Assembly (NCBI GenBank): GCA_023231475.1
Contig: JALJEE010002328.1
Location: 62,001-126,000, forward strand
DNA: 64,000 nt
Direction: 5' to 3'
Source: Seison nebaliae
Taxonomy: Eukaryota; Rotifera; Pararotatoria; Seisonacea; Seisonidae
Under the pieces are notes generated by a model. It worked only from the letters and a program-made list of their open reading frames with translations, was not told where the DNA came from and did not search any database. A program made the translations under genes and the position numbers. Positions 1 through 12,086 of the stretch are shown here, piece after piece (the first letter of the stretch is position 1; each line of letters starts with the position of its first letter).

Positions 1-59
1 ATTTATTCTAAAATTAAAAAAAAGATTTAATGATAGAAATATGGAATATGTCACCAACT

Positions 60-1072
60 GACGAATACTGCTTTTCGGAATGAAACTTAATTCAATTAAA
101 AATCATTTATTATGGTAAAACAGAGTGGAGAATTATCCATATAACATTATCCATTGGGAAAATACTTGATGATGTAATAATTCCGTGTAACAACCGATTC
201 TCGTTTTCATTGGAAAACTATAATTATCCCGCAGTTCGTGCATATGCTGATGATATAGTCCTCCTCGCAGCCTCATCAAAAAATCTGAAAACGGTTTATG
301 ATGTAGTGGTGAGAAGAATGAGCCAGTGCGGAATTGAATGTAACAACAGTAAGTCCAAAATCATAACTAATCGAACGATTTTACCTCGCTATTCTGAACT
401 TCGAGAAATAGTTTAGAATGATCTCATTTTCCTCGGATGTAGAATCGATAATCGTTTGAAGTCTTCATCGTCCATCGATAAAATCAGATCGAAATTTATC
501 CGAGCGTTTTATTCCTTTCACCATCGGTGTAAACTATTTTCAATCGAACTGAAAATCCAGCTATTTCGTACATTCTGCACGGATTTTTATGGAATTCAGG
601 CATCTATCTTATTTTCCATACAGTCCATGACCTCTATGGATAGAGCATACAATCGGTGCTGCCGTATCTTACTCAGATGTAAACGTCCCTTCAATCGAGC
701 ATTTATGTTCTTATGTCTATTTAATGGGCATCTCCTCTTTCCCATTGTTAATCGTTAAGAGGTATTTGTCACTCGTGTCCGATATTAACATATCTTCTTT
801 TCCTCATCCGACATATGCAGAGTGTGAACAATTCAACAGTCCTGCAAAATTTTTCTGCCAATACTATACTTTACAGTATCCCATCTCCATGGAAGAGTTG
901 GAAGGACTCGTAAGCAATTTTAATCTCGAATCATTTATTCCTATTCATCTGAGGGATGGATTGTCTCGTGGTCGTGAGTTTATTTCCGGTAACAATTTTT
1001 CTTCACTTATTGATTTTCTTTACACTTTATCCTATGGGGATTCCGCGTCTTAAAATTAAAAAAAAAAAAATA
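60..1072 (+). mobile_element. Non-LTR retrotransposon (LINE) remnant, 3' part of reverse transcriptase ORF
   Basis: A 5'-truncated LINE copy. The frame open from about 120 carries the reverse-transcriptase catalytic box AYADDIVLLA (near 237-266), followed by the thumb/connection region and a C-terminal stretch to 1053. The copy is dead: an in-frame TAG lies at 414-416, the frame resumes directly after it (LIFLGCRIDNRL), and the reading shifts frame between about 724 and 758 before running to the TAA at 1051-1053. An A-rich tract at 1054-1070 fits a LINE 3' tail. No endonuclease or RNase H domain is visible. The YADD box with long downstream sequence and no LTR points to a non-LTR element, but I cannot assign the clade. 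The 5' limit is approximate and I did not identify a target-site duplication. Confidence 0.8.
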
Positions 1073-1783
1073 TAACGGGCATAATATAATCTCCCAATTA
1101 ATAAAAATAGACTGATACAATAATAGGAAGATAAAATCGTCGTAATTCAAGTTGTCTCAAGGTTTTAATTCCAACAAGGCTCATTTCTAAGAGCGGTAAA
1201 GATATATTACAAAAGTTATCACGGCAAAGGTATATTAGTCAATTTAAACTGTCTAGGAACATAGAATTCCGAAATAAATCTGATTAAATATTATATTTTT
1301 TTAAGTTGAACATTTATTAATGATGAAATAAATAACTATAATTTATATTATTTAACTGACTGTTCGAAACATTCTCAAATACATCCATTGTGTTAATACA
1401 GAATTATTATACGGACGAACGATTTTGTCTCATACGTTTAATTTTAATGTAGAAACCTGAACAGAAAAAAATACTAAAGAAAATGTGACTTTTTTTGAAC
1501 TAACCAACTGTTGTTGTTGTTGGTTTTAAAAGATATTTAACAAAACACTAATTATTGTTTCATAATTTGACCTAACCAAACGGAAAGACAAACTAATAGC
1601 TGAATAATAAAAAACTGAAAGATGGAATACGAAGGTATAAAATGTAGATGTAATTCGTTTGAAAAATTAATAGGAAATTTATTTAAAGAAATTGTTTCGA
1701 TTGTTCATAAGTTTCACCTATTTATTTGTCTTTTTTCATTTCCCATTATTTTCGTATTGTAATCAATCTCATTCTGTCAAGCA
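1073..1783. other. Intergenic, upstream of NTPDase gene
   Basis: AT-rich spacer between the LINE tail and the NTPDase start codon. No coding frame or RNA gene is evident. The last 100 bases are pyrimidine-rich and should include the promoter and 5' UTR of the next gene, but no specific element is recognisable. Confidence 0.5.
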
Positions 1784-3590
1784 ATGATCTCCCATTTCTC
1801 ATATATCTGGTTCATCTTTTTACAATTAGTCAATTACCAATCATATCATTCAGCTAAGTTACATCATGAATATGCTGTTGTTATTGATTGTGGAAGTACT
1901 GGTAGTCGGATATTCATTTATCGATGGATAACAATACCATCATCAATTATATTATCATCAACGGATCATACACGACATTTACCAAAATATGAATTATTTG
2001 GAGTGAAGAAGAAGGAACCAGGCGTCTCCTACGTGGCTGAGAAAGGATCGACAGTTCTCTATATTTATTTGAAATCATTAAAAGAATTGATAACGAAAAT
2101 GTTACCCTCCAACATTAGAGAGAATCGTGTTCAATTTTATTTATTGGCAACCGCCGGAGTTCGATTATTACCGAAAAAACTTCAAGAAACAACGATAGAG
2201 AATATTCGATCATATTTTTATTTAAATGCAAATTATCAATTTTTGAAAGAGGATGTGGATGTAATTGATGGGAAGGACGAAGCACTATATCAATGGCTCG
2301 CATTAAATTATTTGGTGAATCGATTGAAGATAAACAATGCGATTGAATCATTAAGTATGATTGATTTAGGTGGGGGATCGGTACAAACGGCATATCTTCC
2401 AACCAATATTTCTAATAATAACAAGTTTCGATTAGACAGAAAAAATCAATTAAATTTGAAAACGTATAACGGATTTGGTATTCAAAAGATGTATGACAAT
2501 TATCAGATCTTTCTTCATGAACTGATGAATAAAATTGTGAAGAAATATCTTTATAAATCGATTTATAATTCCGTTAAATCAATCATTGTACGAATAGATG
2601 ATATTCAACTGAAAATTAATAATTCTCATCATCTGATACTTGAAGATCCTTGTCTTAATCGAGGAATGTCGGAAGATATAAAATTCCTTTCCGATAATAA
2701 ATCTTATGAACAAAATGGTATTGGAAATTTTGAGACATGTCGAAAATTGGTCAAAACTTTCTTAACAAATCTCAACCGCATTTCGGTAGCTCATAATGAA
2801 TTTTCAAAAATCGAATTATCTTTAGAGAAATTATTAGAAAAGAAGTTGTTCCTCCAACTGAAATTGAAGGGATTGAGAAATAACAAATGTGAAATGATTG
2901 ATGTGAGTGAACCGTGTGAAGTGGAACCTTTTCAACAATTCAATTATCAACAACAACATATTTATGGATTTGCTGAATTATATTATTCGATGAATGATCG
3001 ACTCTCTATCGGAGAAGAATATTCTTCAATTCGATTTCGTAAACAATCGGAAAAATGGTGTGATAGAACTTGGAAAGAATTGAAAATTCTGCCTTTCCAA
3101 ACTGATCAATTAAAACGACAATGCTTCAAATCATCATACATTCATTCACTTTTACATGATCTCTTAAATATTCCACTAAATTACCATCATCTTCATTCCA
3201 CTCAAACAATAAAAGATATGGAAATTTCTTGGACTTTAGGTGCACTTATTGCCCGTAATAATCAGACTCAGTTCTCTTTCTTTCACTTATTATTATTACA
3301 TCATAATTATCTCTTTTAGTTCTTCCAAACAACACTATACATTAGTCTCAATGGACAGAATGTATTTTAATCATTTGATAATGGTCGTCATCTTCCTTCT
3401 CGTTGTATTCCTGATAATTATATTCAAAGGGAAAAGAAGAACATTATGCAACAATTTCTTACGTCGTTATTTTCGTACTAGGAAACTAAATATTTATGAT
3501 TTATCAATAGATAATCAATGGTACAAGCTCAATAACAATTCGAACAACAATGGGAGATATGGCACGTCAGTTAATCGACGTCAATTCTAA
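1784..3590 (+). CDS. Nucleoside di/triphosphatase of the GDA1/CD39 family (ENTPD4/7-like)
   Basis: Two exons, 1784-3254 and 3346-3590 (571 aa), joined by a 91-bp intron (gtaata...attag, phase 1). The apyrase conserved regions appear in order: VIDCGSTGSR (about residues 34-43), EPGVSYVAE, LLATAGVRLLP (about 122-132), KDEALYQWLALNYL with the presumed catalytic Glu, DLGGGSVQTAY (about 193), and SWTLGALIA near the C-terminus. The second exon supplies a hydrophobic segment (HLIMVVIFLLVVFLIIIF) and a short basic tail. Together with an N-terminal hydrophobic segment (residues 7-16) this gives the two-membrane-anchor topology of Golgi/lysosomal ENTPD4 and ENTPD7, whose spacing between conserved regions it also matches best. 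These enzymes hydrolyse UDP and other nucleotides left by lumenal glycosyltransferases. Function is inferred from family; the motifs are direct. The start is the first ATG, placed just before the hydrophobic segment. An alternative acceptor at 3319 would give an early stop. Confidence 0.85.
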
Positions 3591-4207
3591 CCATTTCTAA
3601 TTGTGAACCATACTACAGTCTATTCACTTTCTAACGAGCGGTACGTGAACAATATGCGCAATAAATCCTTCACAACTATTCCTCTCATCTCCCCCATTCC
3701 CGCCATTCTCATAAGTGACATACGTTAGCGCAATTTATTTCATTTTAATCAAATATTCCGTCCACGAACAAATTTGATGACTAAATAAAAATTCGAATAA
3801 ATGTACTTTCATATATTACGTATTTCTCTTAATTTTTGTCTTTATCGTCACATCACTATTCCGCATGGTTTCTGACAATTCTCTCATATAAAAATGGAAA
3901 CAATTTTAGTTTTAAAATAAAACAAGCAGTTTGCAGATCAAATTAAGAAAAAATAATATACAACTGATTTTTATTGATTATCACTAATCAATTATCATCT
4001 TCATATTAATTGATTAGTTTAGTAATACCACCTGATTCCGAAATTTATCAATTATACCTGAAACTACCACCATTAGTTGGAGAATCATCTTCTAATCCGT
4101 ACATCTTAATTAGTTACAACACTTGAAATAGAAGATCGAAAACGTATTGGAAAATTATTCGAAATATTTTTCCCATTTACAATTGCTAGATATACCAAGA
4201 CAGTATA
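3591..4207. other. Intergenic spacer with polyadenylation signals and a 12-bp inverted repeat
   Basis: This holds the 3' flank of the NTPDase gene, with AATAAA-type hexamers near 3659 and 3784. A perfect inverted repeat lies at 3983-3994 (ACTAATCAATTA) and 4007-4018 (TAATTGATTAGT). No coding frame is visible. Confidence 0.5.
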
Positions 4208-5083
4208 ATGACTAACAGCAGTGATAAAGAAAGATTAATTAACATATTATCGACAATCTTTCGACATTGTTTCGCTAAATGTTTTGAGAGATTATTTCCT
4301 ATCGAGGAAAACGACTCAGTAATATCGTATTGTTTTCATTATCTGATAAGAAGACAAGAATCTTTCTCCGAACAAACCAACTGTAACGATAATATGTATG
4401 ATGAATTCGTTATTATTGAAAAGAGCCAAATTACATCAAAATCTCATTCAACATCATTTCAACTAAATATGAGAAGTTCATTTTTAGATACTATCTTATT
4501 CACTTTACGATACTACGCTGAATTCCATCAATTTACTCATCAACAATATCAACCAAATGATAAAGATTCTAATTTTCTCTTCCTGTCTTCGCTCGAACGG
4601 TCACATCGAAGGAGGAAGAACAAATTCCTGGAAAATGACCAAAAAACATCAACTCCATCAAACAACCAGCCCAGACAAATGGCGAAAATGACTGAACCGA
4701 CTCCAAAAAAATGTAAAGAATTATTGTCGTTACAAATTAGGAAGAAACGGAAAATCAATTATGTGCAAAGAAACAAACATGATCTGGGAATGAGATGTCG
4801 AGACAAGAAATTCTTAAAAAAAAATCAAACATCAACATCATCAATAAATTCTGAAAGATCCACTTCATCAATTGAAGATTCAGGTACTTCTATTAGAAAA
4901 TTGACGAACGCAACAAAAAGAATTAAAAAGACAAGTGAAGAATTTGATACTATGTCAATTGTATCATCAGTTTCGTCCTCTTCCATATCAAAGTCATATG
5001 ATTTGAAAGAATTGAGATTATTAACTCGAGAAAATCTCTATGAAATTATACTGAATCAACAAAAGAAAATTATAATCAATTAA
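4208..5083 (+). CDS. Orphan basic protein, single exon, 291 aa
   Basis: Open frame from an ATG to TAA with no recognisable family. Residues 1-120 look folded (RLINILSTIFRHCFAKCFER, then SSFLDTILFTLRYYAEFHQF), with clustered Cys and aromatic residues. Residues 130-260 are rich in Lys, Arg, Ser and Thr, with several nuclear-localisation-like clusters (RSHRRRKNK, RKKRKINY, KRIKK). The C-terminus (SYDLKELRLLTRENLYEIIL) is predicted helical. It lies on the same strand 617 bp after the NTPDase gene. The length and amphipathic composition argue that it is real rather than chance. A nuclear role is only suggested by the basic clusters. Confidence 0.55.
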   Translation: MTNSSDKERLINILSTIFRHCFAKCFERLFPIEENDSVISYCFHYLIRRQESFSEQTNCNDNMYDEFVIIEKSQITSKSHSTSFQLNMRSSFLDTILFTLRYYAEFHQFTHQQYQPNDKDSNFLFLSSLERSHRRRKNKFLENDQKTSTPSNNQPRQMAKMTEPTPKKCKELLSLQIRKKRKINYVQRNKHDLGMRCRDKKFLKKNQTSTSSINSERSTSSIEDSGTSIRKLTNATKRIKKTSEEFDTMSIVSSVSSSSISKSYDLKELRLLTRENLYEIILNQQKKIIIN

Positions 5084-5201
5084 TTTGCATTTATTCGTAC
5101 AAATTATTTTATTTATATAAATTTTCGAAATATTTTCATTAAATTTCATAAAACCAAATTAGTTTCATATTAAACGAATTAAGAATCATTGTTCAGAAGT
5201 C

Positions 5202-5222
5202 ATAACTCCTTTAAGGAGTTAT
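5202..5222. repeat. Palindrome ATAACTCC...GGAGTTAT
   Basis: Two 8-bp perfect arms around a 5-base centre, 120 bp after the orphan gene's stop. It could be a small RNA hairpin or protein-binding site; nothing decides between them. Confidence 0.4.
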
Positions 5223-5303
5223 CATATTTTATTTTTAATTCACCTCACAGGGATTCAATATGAATAATAAAAAAAAAAGATAATAATTGAATGAGTTGGA
5301 ATC

Positions 5304-5386
5304 ATCCCTGTTGGCATTTGAATGTCTTGAGAACGTTTTTTTGATGTATATAAACGTTCTCAAGACATTTAAATGCTTACAGGGAT
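5304..5386. ncRNA. 83-nt near-perfect hairpin, microRNA precursor candidate (or tiny inverted-repeat element)
   Basis: The left arm 5304-5338 (starting ATCCCTGTTGGCATTTGAAT) pairs with the right arm 5352-5386 across a 13-nt loop. Of 35 pairs only one is a true mismatch (T opposite T), and two are G-T wobbles on the plus-strand transcript. The overall size, stem length and loop length are those of an animal pre-miRNA. I do not recognise either arm as a known family. Another ACAGGGATT copy lies at about 5245-5253, facing the left arm, so a miniature inverted-repeat element is the main alternative. Confidence 0.4.
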
Positions 5387-7017
5387 ATGATCTTTTTTGG
5401 AATAAATTAATATTCATAAAAAAAAAAATTTTAATTGTCTAATTTTATCATTTTCTAAATTTTGAGAGTGGTTAGTGATTGGTAGAAGACATCATTCGCA
5501 TATATTTTATTTGTCGAAGATGAGATAAGTTTACATGATTGGAAGAATTCGATTTATGTCAATGAAAGACATACGTATAAGAGAAAAGATAAATATAAAG
5601 AAATATGACAAGTGTGATTAGGATAAAAATTACTGATCCTCAAAAAAAATTGTTTTAGAAATTATAATTAAAATCGTCAATTTTGAATTGACAAGAAAAT
5701 GGAGTTAAATGAAAAAAAAACCGAGAAGATGAAGATCTAAATGTATTATCCTTGATGGAGAATAATAATAATATTAATAATAATTATGATGATGATGCTG
5801 AGGAGGCTGATTGAGAATGGATAAATTACTGAGAAACATAGATTGAAATAAAATTTTTGTAAATTATAAAATAATAAAAATTATAATAAAAACGGCTCCA
5901 CAAATTGTTTTTTGAAATTAGAATAATTAGTTCCGAGAAGATAAACTGGTGATGAACATAATGTGATCCATCTACGAAAACAAACAGAGATTTCCCATTT
6001 CTTAAAAGGAACTAAATTTGAATCTGTTCAGTTTATTCATTTACAAATTCACCGATCTTCGATAGTTCAAAAGTTAACTGCTCGATGAACAATCGATCTG
6101 GAATTCGGTTTGGCCATTTGATAAAATGATACATTTCAATAATTTAGAAATTTGAATCAAAATGTTTGAAGATTTAAATATGTTTTTTTTTCTTAAAAAG
6201 ATACGGATCGGAGGGAACAATTTTGTAATTGTTGTTCTTAATTAAAATAATGTTGAAGGAGAATATGTCGAATAAAAGAATCGTTTAAACTTATAAGTTT
6301 AAAAAAAAATGGTGAATTATGTTACCGGGAGATTATTTGAAAATAATAAATGTGTTTTTTTTTTTGAAAGAGAACTTAAATGAATAATACATCAAAATAT
6401 CGTTATGGAGGAATATAAATAACAATAAGGACAAATCGAATGAAGTGACTTCATAAATTTCACAAGAAAATAAATAATTTTAGACTATATATGACATTTG
6501 AACTGAAAGAAAGTAGAATGTAGTAAATTATTACCATTAAAATTTTGTTGAGTTAAAAAAATGTTGTTGTCGTATTGAATCGAGTCGATAAATTGTTATG
6601 AATAAAAAGAAGAGAAAATAGTATCAGATGAAGAATATTGATGACGATGAGAAGATGAAATTTCATTGAAATCGATCAAATAATGTTTATTTTGATCGAA
6701 CTGCGTGGAACGATGGATTGATTCTAATCCCAATAATTTGAATTGAGTCGACCATCGTATGATTGTATCGATGTTTGTGATGGAATTCGAGTGCATAAGT
6801 TATTTGTATGATTGTATATGAAGAGATATACGATAAAAACCGAGAGATAGATATAAAGTATATTACTACGGAAAATTATTTTGATGTCGACTAATTATTA
6901 ATTTTTGTATAAATTAACCGGATTCTAAATTTTCAAGGGTTTTTTTTTGTTTCGAATTTCAATCCCGTGAAATGAGAAGAAACTTTTGGTGATTGGTTAG
7001 GATGGAGATATATCATT

Positions 7018-9372
7018 TTAACGTGTCATTTCCACATCAGTGAAGAAAGTGGAATTCGACGGATTTGGGGCGTTTGAGGAAGATGATGTTAAATTAGTTT
7101 TATCTGCCGATTGTTTCACACTATTTATAACTGTGTCGGATGATTGTGTTTGATTCTTTTGTTCGTCAACAACATAAGGATTCTGGAAATAATTCGTTGC
7201 CATTTGAACAACATCATTGTTTGTTGATTTGACTAAATTCTTAGATATAAGTGGCTGTGTTGTGACTGAGGCTCCTGATGATTTTGGTGTTGTCGGAGTG
7301 GGAATTGTACATGGTGTGGAAATTGATGGAGCGTTAATTGTTAACATGTTAGTTGACGATGTGTCAAAAGATGATTCATTTGACATTGGACTATTTTCAT
7401 TAATTTTCGAGAGATAACCAATTCGATCATTAATTCTTTCTTTAACATTCAATTTCATACTTTCGATTCGTTGAGCTAAACGACCCAATTCATCTTTACG
7501 TTTCTTCATTTGTTGAAGGAAGACATTCAATTTCATCACACTAGTTTGCATAGAGTTTATGGATTTTCTATTTCTCTCACGATTTTCTCGTGCTAAACGT
7601 CGAGTATTCTCTCGTTGCTTCATCTCCTTCAATTGTTCGATACATTTGTCAGATAATTTATAAGGCTGAACGATACGTTTCCAAGCACCTCCTTTCGATT
7701 GAATTATACTCTTTGCATCTTGTGGCAGAATGCCCATTGCAATAATGGCATCAGTTGTAGATTGAGTCTTTCGCTTCTTTGGAGCTGTAATGGAAGCAAA
7801 TGCTCCATTAGAATTCTCATCATATGTTGTTATACCACTTGGAAGATCAATAGGGAATCTCTCCTTCTTTTTCGATGTTCGAACTTGTCTCATTTGTTGA
7901 ACATTCACCAAACATTTTGTTGGTTTATCTGATTTCGATATTTTATTCATAGTCGATACAGATGAAGTTTCTACTGTCGTTGTTGATAATATTGTTTTTT
8001 GTTGTTGTTGTTGTTGTTGTTGTTCGGTTATTGCTATTGTTGTTGGTGGTGGTGGTGTTGGTGGTGGATAAACAGTTGAAATAATTGACATTGGAGAAGG
8101 TGAATTTAAATTAATCATTGATGATGATGTTGTTATTGTTGTGGTTGTTGTTGTTGTTGCTGCTGATGGTAGAGGACAATTTGTGGTAACTCCCTTCGTT
8201 AATTCGCTATAATTCCGTCGAACATTTATTAATTCATTATTATCGATCATTGACACTTTGGGAGAATTAACATATTGTATCTTTAATTCTTCTCCCAATT
8301 TAGGTGATGTTCCTGGAATTTTGTGATCAAATGTCATTCGACTTACCGTTGAACACAACGAAGATGAGGAAGAATATCTGACGGAAACTGACGAGTTCGG
8401 TTGATGATTAACATCACCATTTCCGATACATGAATGAAATAAATTGCCGTTGTTGTTATTGCTGTTATTATTCATCTGAAAAAAATCATGACAATACAAA
8501 GAAGAAAAAGATGAGAAGAAGAGATAAATAAGAGATAAACTTGCGTCATACAAACCAAACAAGAATTATGTTGATGATATTCGTTGAGTCGATTACAAGT
8601 GGATTTATTTTGATCAATATTTCCATTATTATCGTTAATCGATGGATGATATTTCATAAGGTGGACAGATGGAGATTTAATATTTTCAATTTCGTTCATC
8701 ATTCCATCATCTCCTTGCATCATCTGATCATTATTATTAGAATTATTATTAGAATTATTATTAGAATTAGGATTAGAATTATTATTAGAATTATTATTAT
8801 TCACATAATTATTCACATGAGACATCACACCAAAATTATTTGGTAGGCAACTACCATTAACGTTAGTGAGATTCGATGAACACACTCCAAAATTACAATT
8901 GGCGTCGGATAACGATTGAACTTCTGGTGGATGATTGAAGCTCATATTCTTCTTATTCTGATTCGCATTCACAACAGGACATTCAACAAAACCGACTGTT
9001 GTATACATTTTCGTCCATGACGGCTGATTGGATTGATATTCTAAAGAACAATTATTATTATTATTATTATTATTCGCTTGATAATCCATTGTTATGTCCA
9101 TTAAAGGGCAAGATAATGGAATGTTATTATTGAGTGAACTACTCATAACATTATTCAACGATTGACAATTATTTCTTGAATGAATTGGTAAATTTGGTTG
9201 CTGTGGTAATTGAATCGATTGTATTTGTTGTTGTTGTTGTTGTTGTTGTTGGGATGGTTGAATTGTCTGTTGTAAATGTTTTTGATTTTCAAGTTGAATA
9301 GTTTGATGTAAATGTTGTTGAATCTGGTTATAATGCTGTTGCTGCTGCTGTTGCTGCTGCTGTTGCTGCTTC

Positions 9373-9432
<60 letters not shown>

Positions 9433-11573
9433 ATTGATGAAGATTGATGAATTGACTGTTGTGCAATATTTACGGTCGTATTATTTGAAGTTGAAGATTG
9501 TTGAATTGGTTGTTGATGATGAAGTAAATTCGGACAAAATGTTTGCGGTTCTTGAGATGATAAATTGGACTGCAGAGGCGTGTCCGCCATTTGTTGATGG
9601 AACTGTTGTGAATTCATATTGTGGTTTTGGGAATTGATCGACGTATTGACAATCCGTTGTTGTTGCTGATGTTGATGCTGTTGTGATTGTTGTAGTTGTT
9701 GTTGTTGTTGTTGTTGTGCTTGTTGTTGTTGTATGTACGAAACCTGTTGTTTGCACAGAGGTGATTGTTGATCATTTTTCAACGGAATGTTATTTCCATT
9801 TTGGTAATTCGTCTCCGAAGCGATTGAATGACTTTGATAGTTTATTGATGAATTTTGCTGAGAATTAACCAGTTGATTCGGATAATTCATAGTTTCTGTT
9901 CCTTGAGATTGCTTGTGATTTAAAAAGTGTTGTTGTTGTATTTTCAAATTTTGTTGTGCATCAATTAAACAATTTTGATTTTGTACAAAATGTTGTTGTA
10001 GTTGCTGTTGTTGGTCATTGAGGTGAATTCGACTAATTGGTTGTTGCTGATTTTGATGATGATTATTTCCATTTTCGATTAATGAAGAATTTAAGTACGT
10101 GTTCTTATCTGTCTGATTTGTCAACATTCCCAATTGTTGGACTTGATTGGAATTAATATTCTGTTCCATTGTGGTAGCTTCTCCATTATCGTTCTTATTT
10201 TTCAAATCTCCATTAAAATAATTATGCTGATTTCGATTAAGAGACGACTCTAATTTATTAAGAGACGATATATCTCCATTTCCATCATTATTATTATTGT
10301 TCTGATTGCTATTATTATTCAAAAATTGTCGAGATAACTGATAATTGGAATATTCCATTCCTTTATTTAACTCTTCAACATTTGAACTCGAGTTTGGACA
10401 TGTTGGCGAATTGGAAAACGTTTCTAATGTCGAATTACATGATGTTGTCGAACAATTGTTATCCATTCCAGAAAATGGCAGTAGTGATGGACTGAGAGAT
10501 GACATAGAATAACTAATTGGTCGTTGTTGAAAATTTAAATTTTTCTCTCTCCTATGTAACGTAGTTATTATGTTTTTGCTCAATAAATTTTCACAATTCG
10601 ACTCTATTTGTTGACCATCAAAAAAGTGAGGATTCGATTGTTCAGAAGAATGAATTCCGTTTTCTATGACAGATGTAGTCGTAGAAGATTTGTTCGAATG
10701 ACAATTGAAAATAACATCGGACATCACTACACATTTCGATGGTGAGTTGTTGGAAGGTTTCTGTAAAATATTCTCTAATAATTGTTGTTGTTTTTGTTGC
10801 TGGGAATCGTTGATGAAATTATTAGTGAAATTTAATTGATTATTGTCCTTCCTAATATTATTATTCATCGTTGATTGTTTATTTGTTGAAATGAAATCAT
10901 TCTCATTGAAAGTTGATGATGGATTAAAATTGAAAGTTGATGAAGTGAAAATTTTATCTGCATAAAATGTGGAGTCGTCAATGTTATAATCATTCATATC
11001 ATTCATCGAATTCTTTTCATGGTTATTGCTCAACAACGATTTCGTTCGACGTCTTTCATTATCAATGAGGAATGAACTGGAACCATCACCCACATTTTCA
11101 AAATGACCATTGCCATTATCATGTTGATGATAATTATTTAAACAATTCCTCTCATTCATATTATTCGCATTAATCACATCTGTACTTAACGGCAATCCAT
11201 TCATAGAAGTAGATAAACAATTTGATACAGACGTCGTCAAATTATTATTATTATTATTCTCTCCTGATAAACAGAATTGTTTTTCTTCTTGTCGAACATT
11301 GAACAAATCCGATTCGATTGTTTCTGACAGAATCGGTTGCTGATAATTGTTGGAAAGATGTTCATTTCCATTTCCTTTCGTCGACGTATCCACATTCTTC
11401 ATCAGTTTACTTCCTTCCGACCTTCTATTCATTCCACTCTCTCCAAAATGCATGGAAGGAGGAGGATGGCGGTGATAGTCACTACGACGATGATCGTTGA
11501 ATGGAAATAATGATGAGTCGAATACAAACGTTCCTGTATCGAACAGTCCGAATTTCGCATAACAAAATTTATT
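7018..11573 (-). CDS. Large Gln/Asn-rich nuclear-type protein (5' end incomplete)
   Basis: Two exons on the minus strand: 11573-8541 and 8475-7018 (1,011 + 486 codons, in phase). The intron is 65 bp (80 bp if the alternative in-phase donor at 8555 is used). The 5' exon starts at a clean acceptor (TTCTTTCTTCCAG|AAT, phase 0), so at least one upstream exon is missing from the model. The N-terminal part begins with a distinctive patch (FCYAKFGLFDTGTF), then becomes a 900-residue low-complexity region of Gln, Asn and Ser with a long polyQ run (9334-9432). The second exon contains the only compact region: PKKRKTQSTTDAIIAMGILP, QSKGGAWKRIV and a long basic helical/coiled-coil segment (about residues 330-390 of the 486). 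This architecture suits a transcriptional cofactor, but I do not recognise the family. Confidence 0.65.
9334..9432 (-). repeat. CAA/CAG trinucleotide tract coding polyglutamine
   Basis: A nearly uninterrupted run of CAA and CAG codons on the minus strand, giving more than 30 Gln broken by a single Lys. The left half mixes CAG with CAA and the right half is pure CAA. Open frames on other registers (poly-Asn, poly-Thr, poly-Val) are shadows of this repeat. Length polymorphism is likely. Confidence 0.9.
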
Positions 11574-12042
11574 CTGGAAGAAAGAAAATATGCACAACAC
11601 AATTATTTAAACAATCCAAAAGTAATATGGAGAGAAAAGTGTGTTATGTATGTCTAATCGTATTATTCCACAATTAAATGTTTAAGATGATAAGAAAACA
11701 GATTGGGCTAAAGAAATCTTCCATCCAGATGAGAAATCCTCCTTTTAATTTTTGACAATAATTTAATCTCTCTATATTAATTACATAATTCGGACAAATC
11801 ATTCAATAAATTACCCTTTTAAATTCATTCACATTCTCACCATACACACACACGCTTATATATCAATGGAAATTGTTATAAAACAAAAACATACAAATGA
11901 ATGTTAAAAGAAATGAAGTGAATTAATTGTAGACTCAACATGTCCAGTTTACCAAATGAAACAATGTGATGGTGAAAAGAACATATATTCTATAGTTCAT
12001 TCTAGTTAATTTTCTATTATACAAATCGAAAAATTGAAAATA

Positions 12043-12086
12043 AAGAGAGAGAGAGAGAGAGAAACGGAGAGAGAGAGAGAGAGAAA
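12043..12086. repeat. (GA)n microsatellite
   Basis: Two GA runs interrupted once by AAACG. Simple sequence repeat in the upstream region of the Gln-rich gene; a GAGA-factor-type site array is possible but unproven. Confidence 0.85.

Larger units (their letters stand above)
5084..7017. other. Long AT-rich spacer with hairpins
   Basis: No convincing coding frame on either strand. It contains a short palindrome (5202-5222) and a long near-perfect hairpin (5304-5386), listed separately. The right part probably holds the 3' UTR of the minus-strand Gln-rich gene ending at 7018. Confidence 0.5.

Noticed and set aside
9155-9756. Open frames of poly-Asn, poly-Thr and poly-Val beside the polyQ tract
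   Set aside because: They are other-register translations of the CAA/CAG repeat inside the Gln-rich gene.
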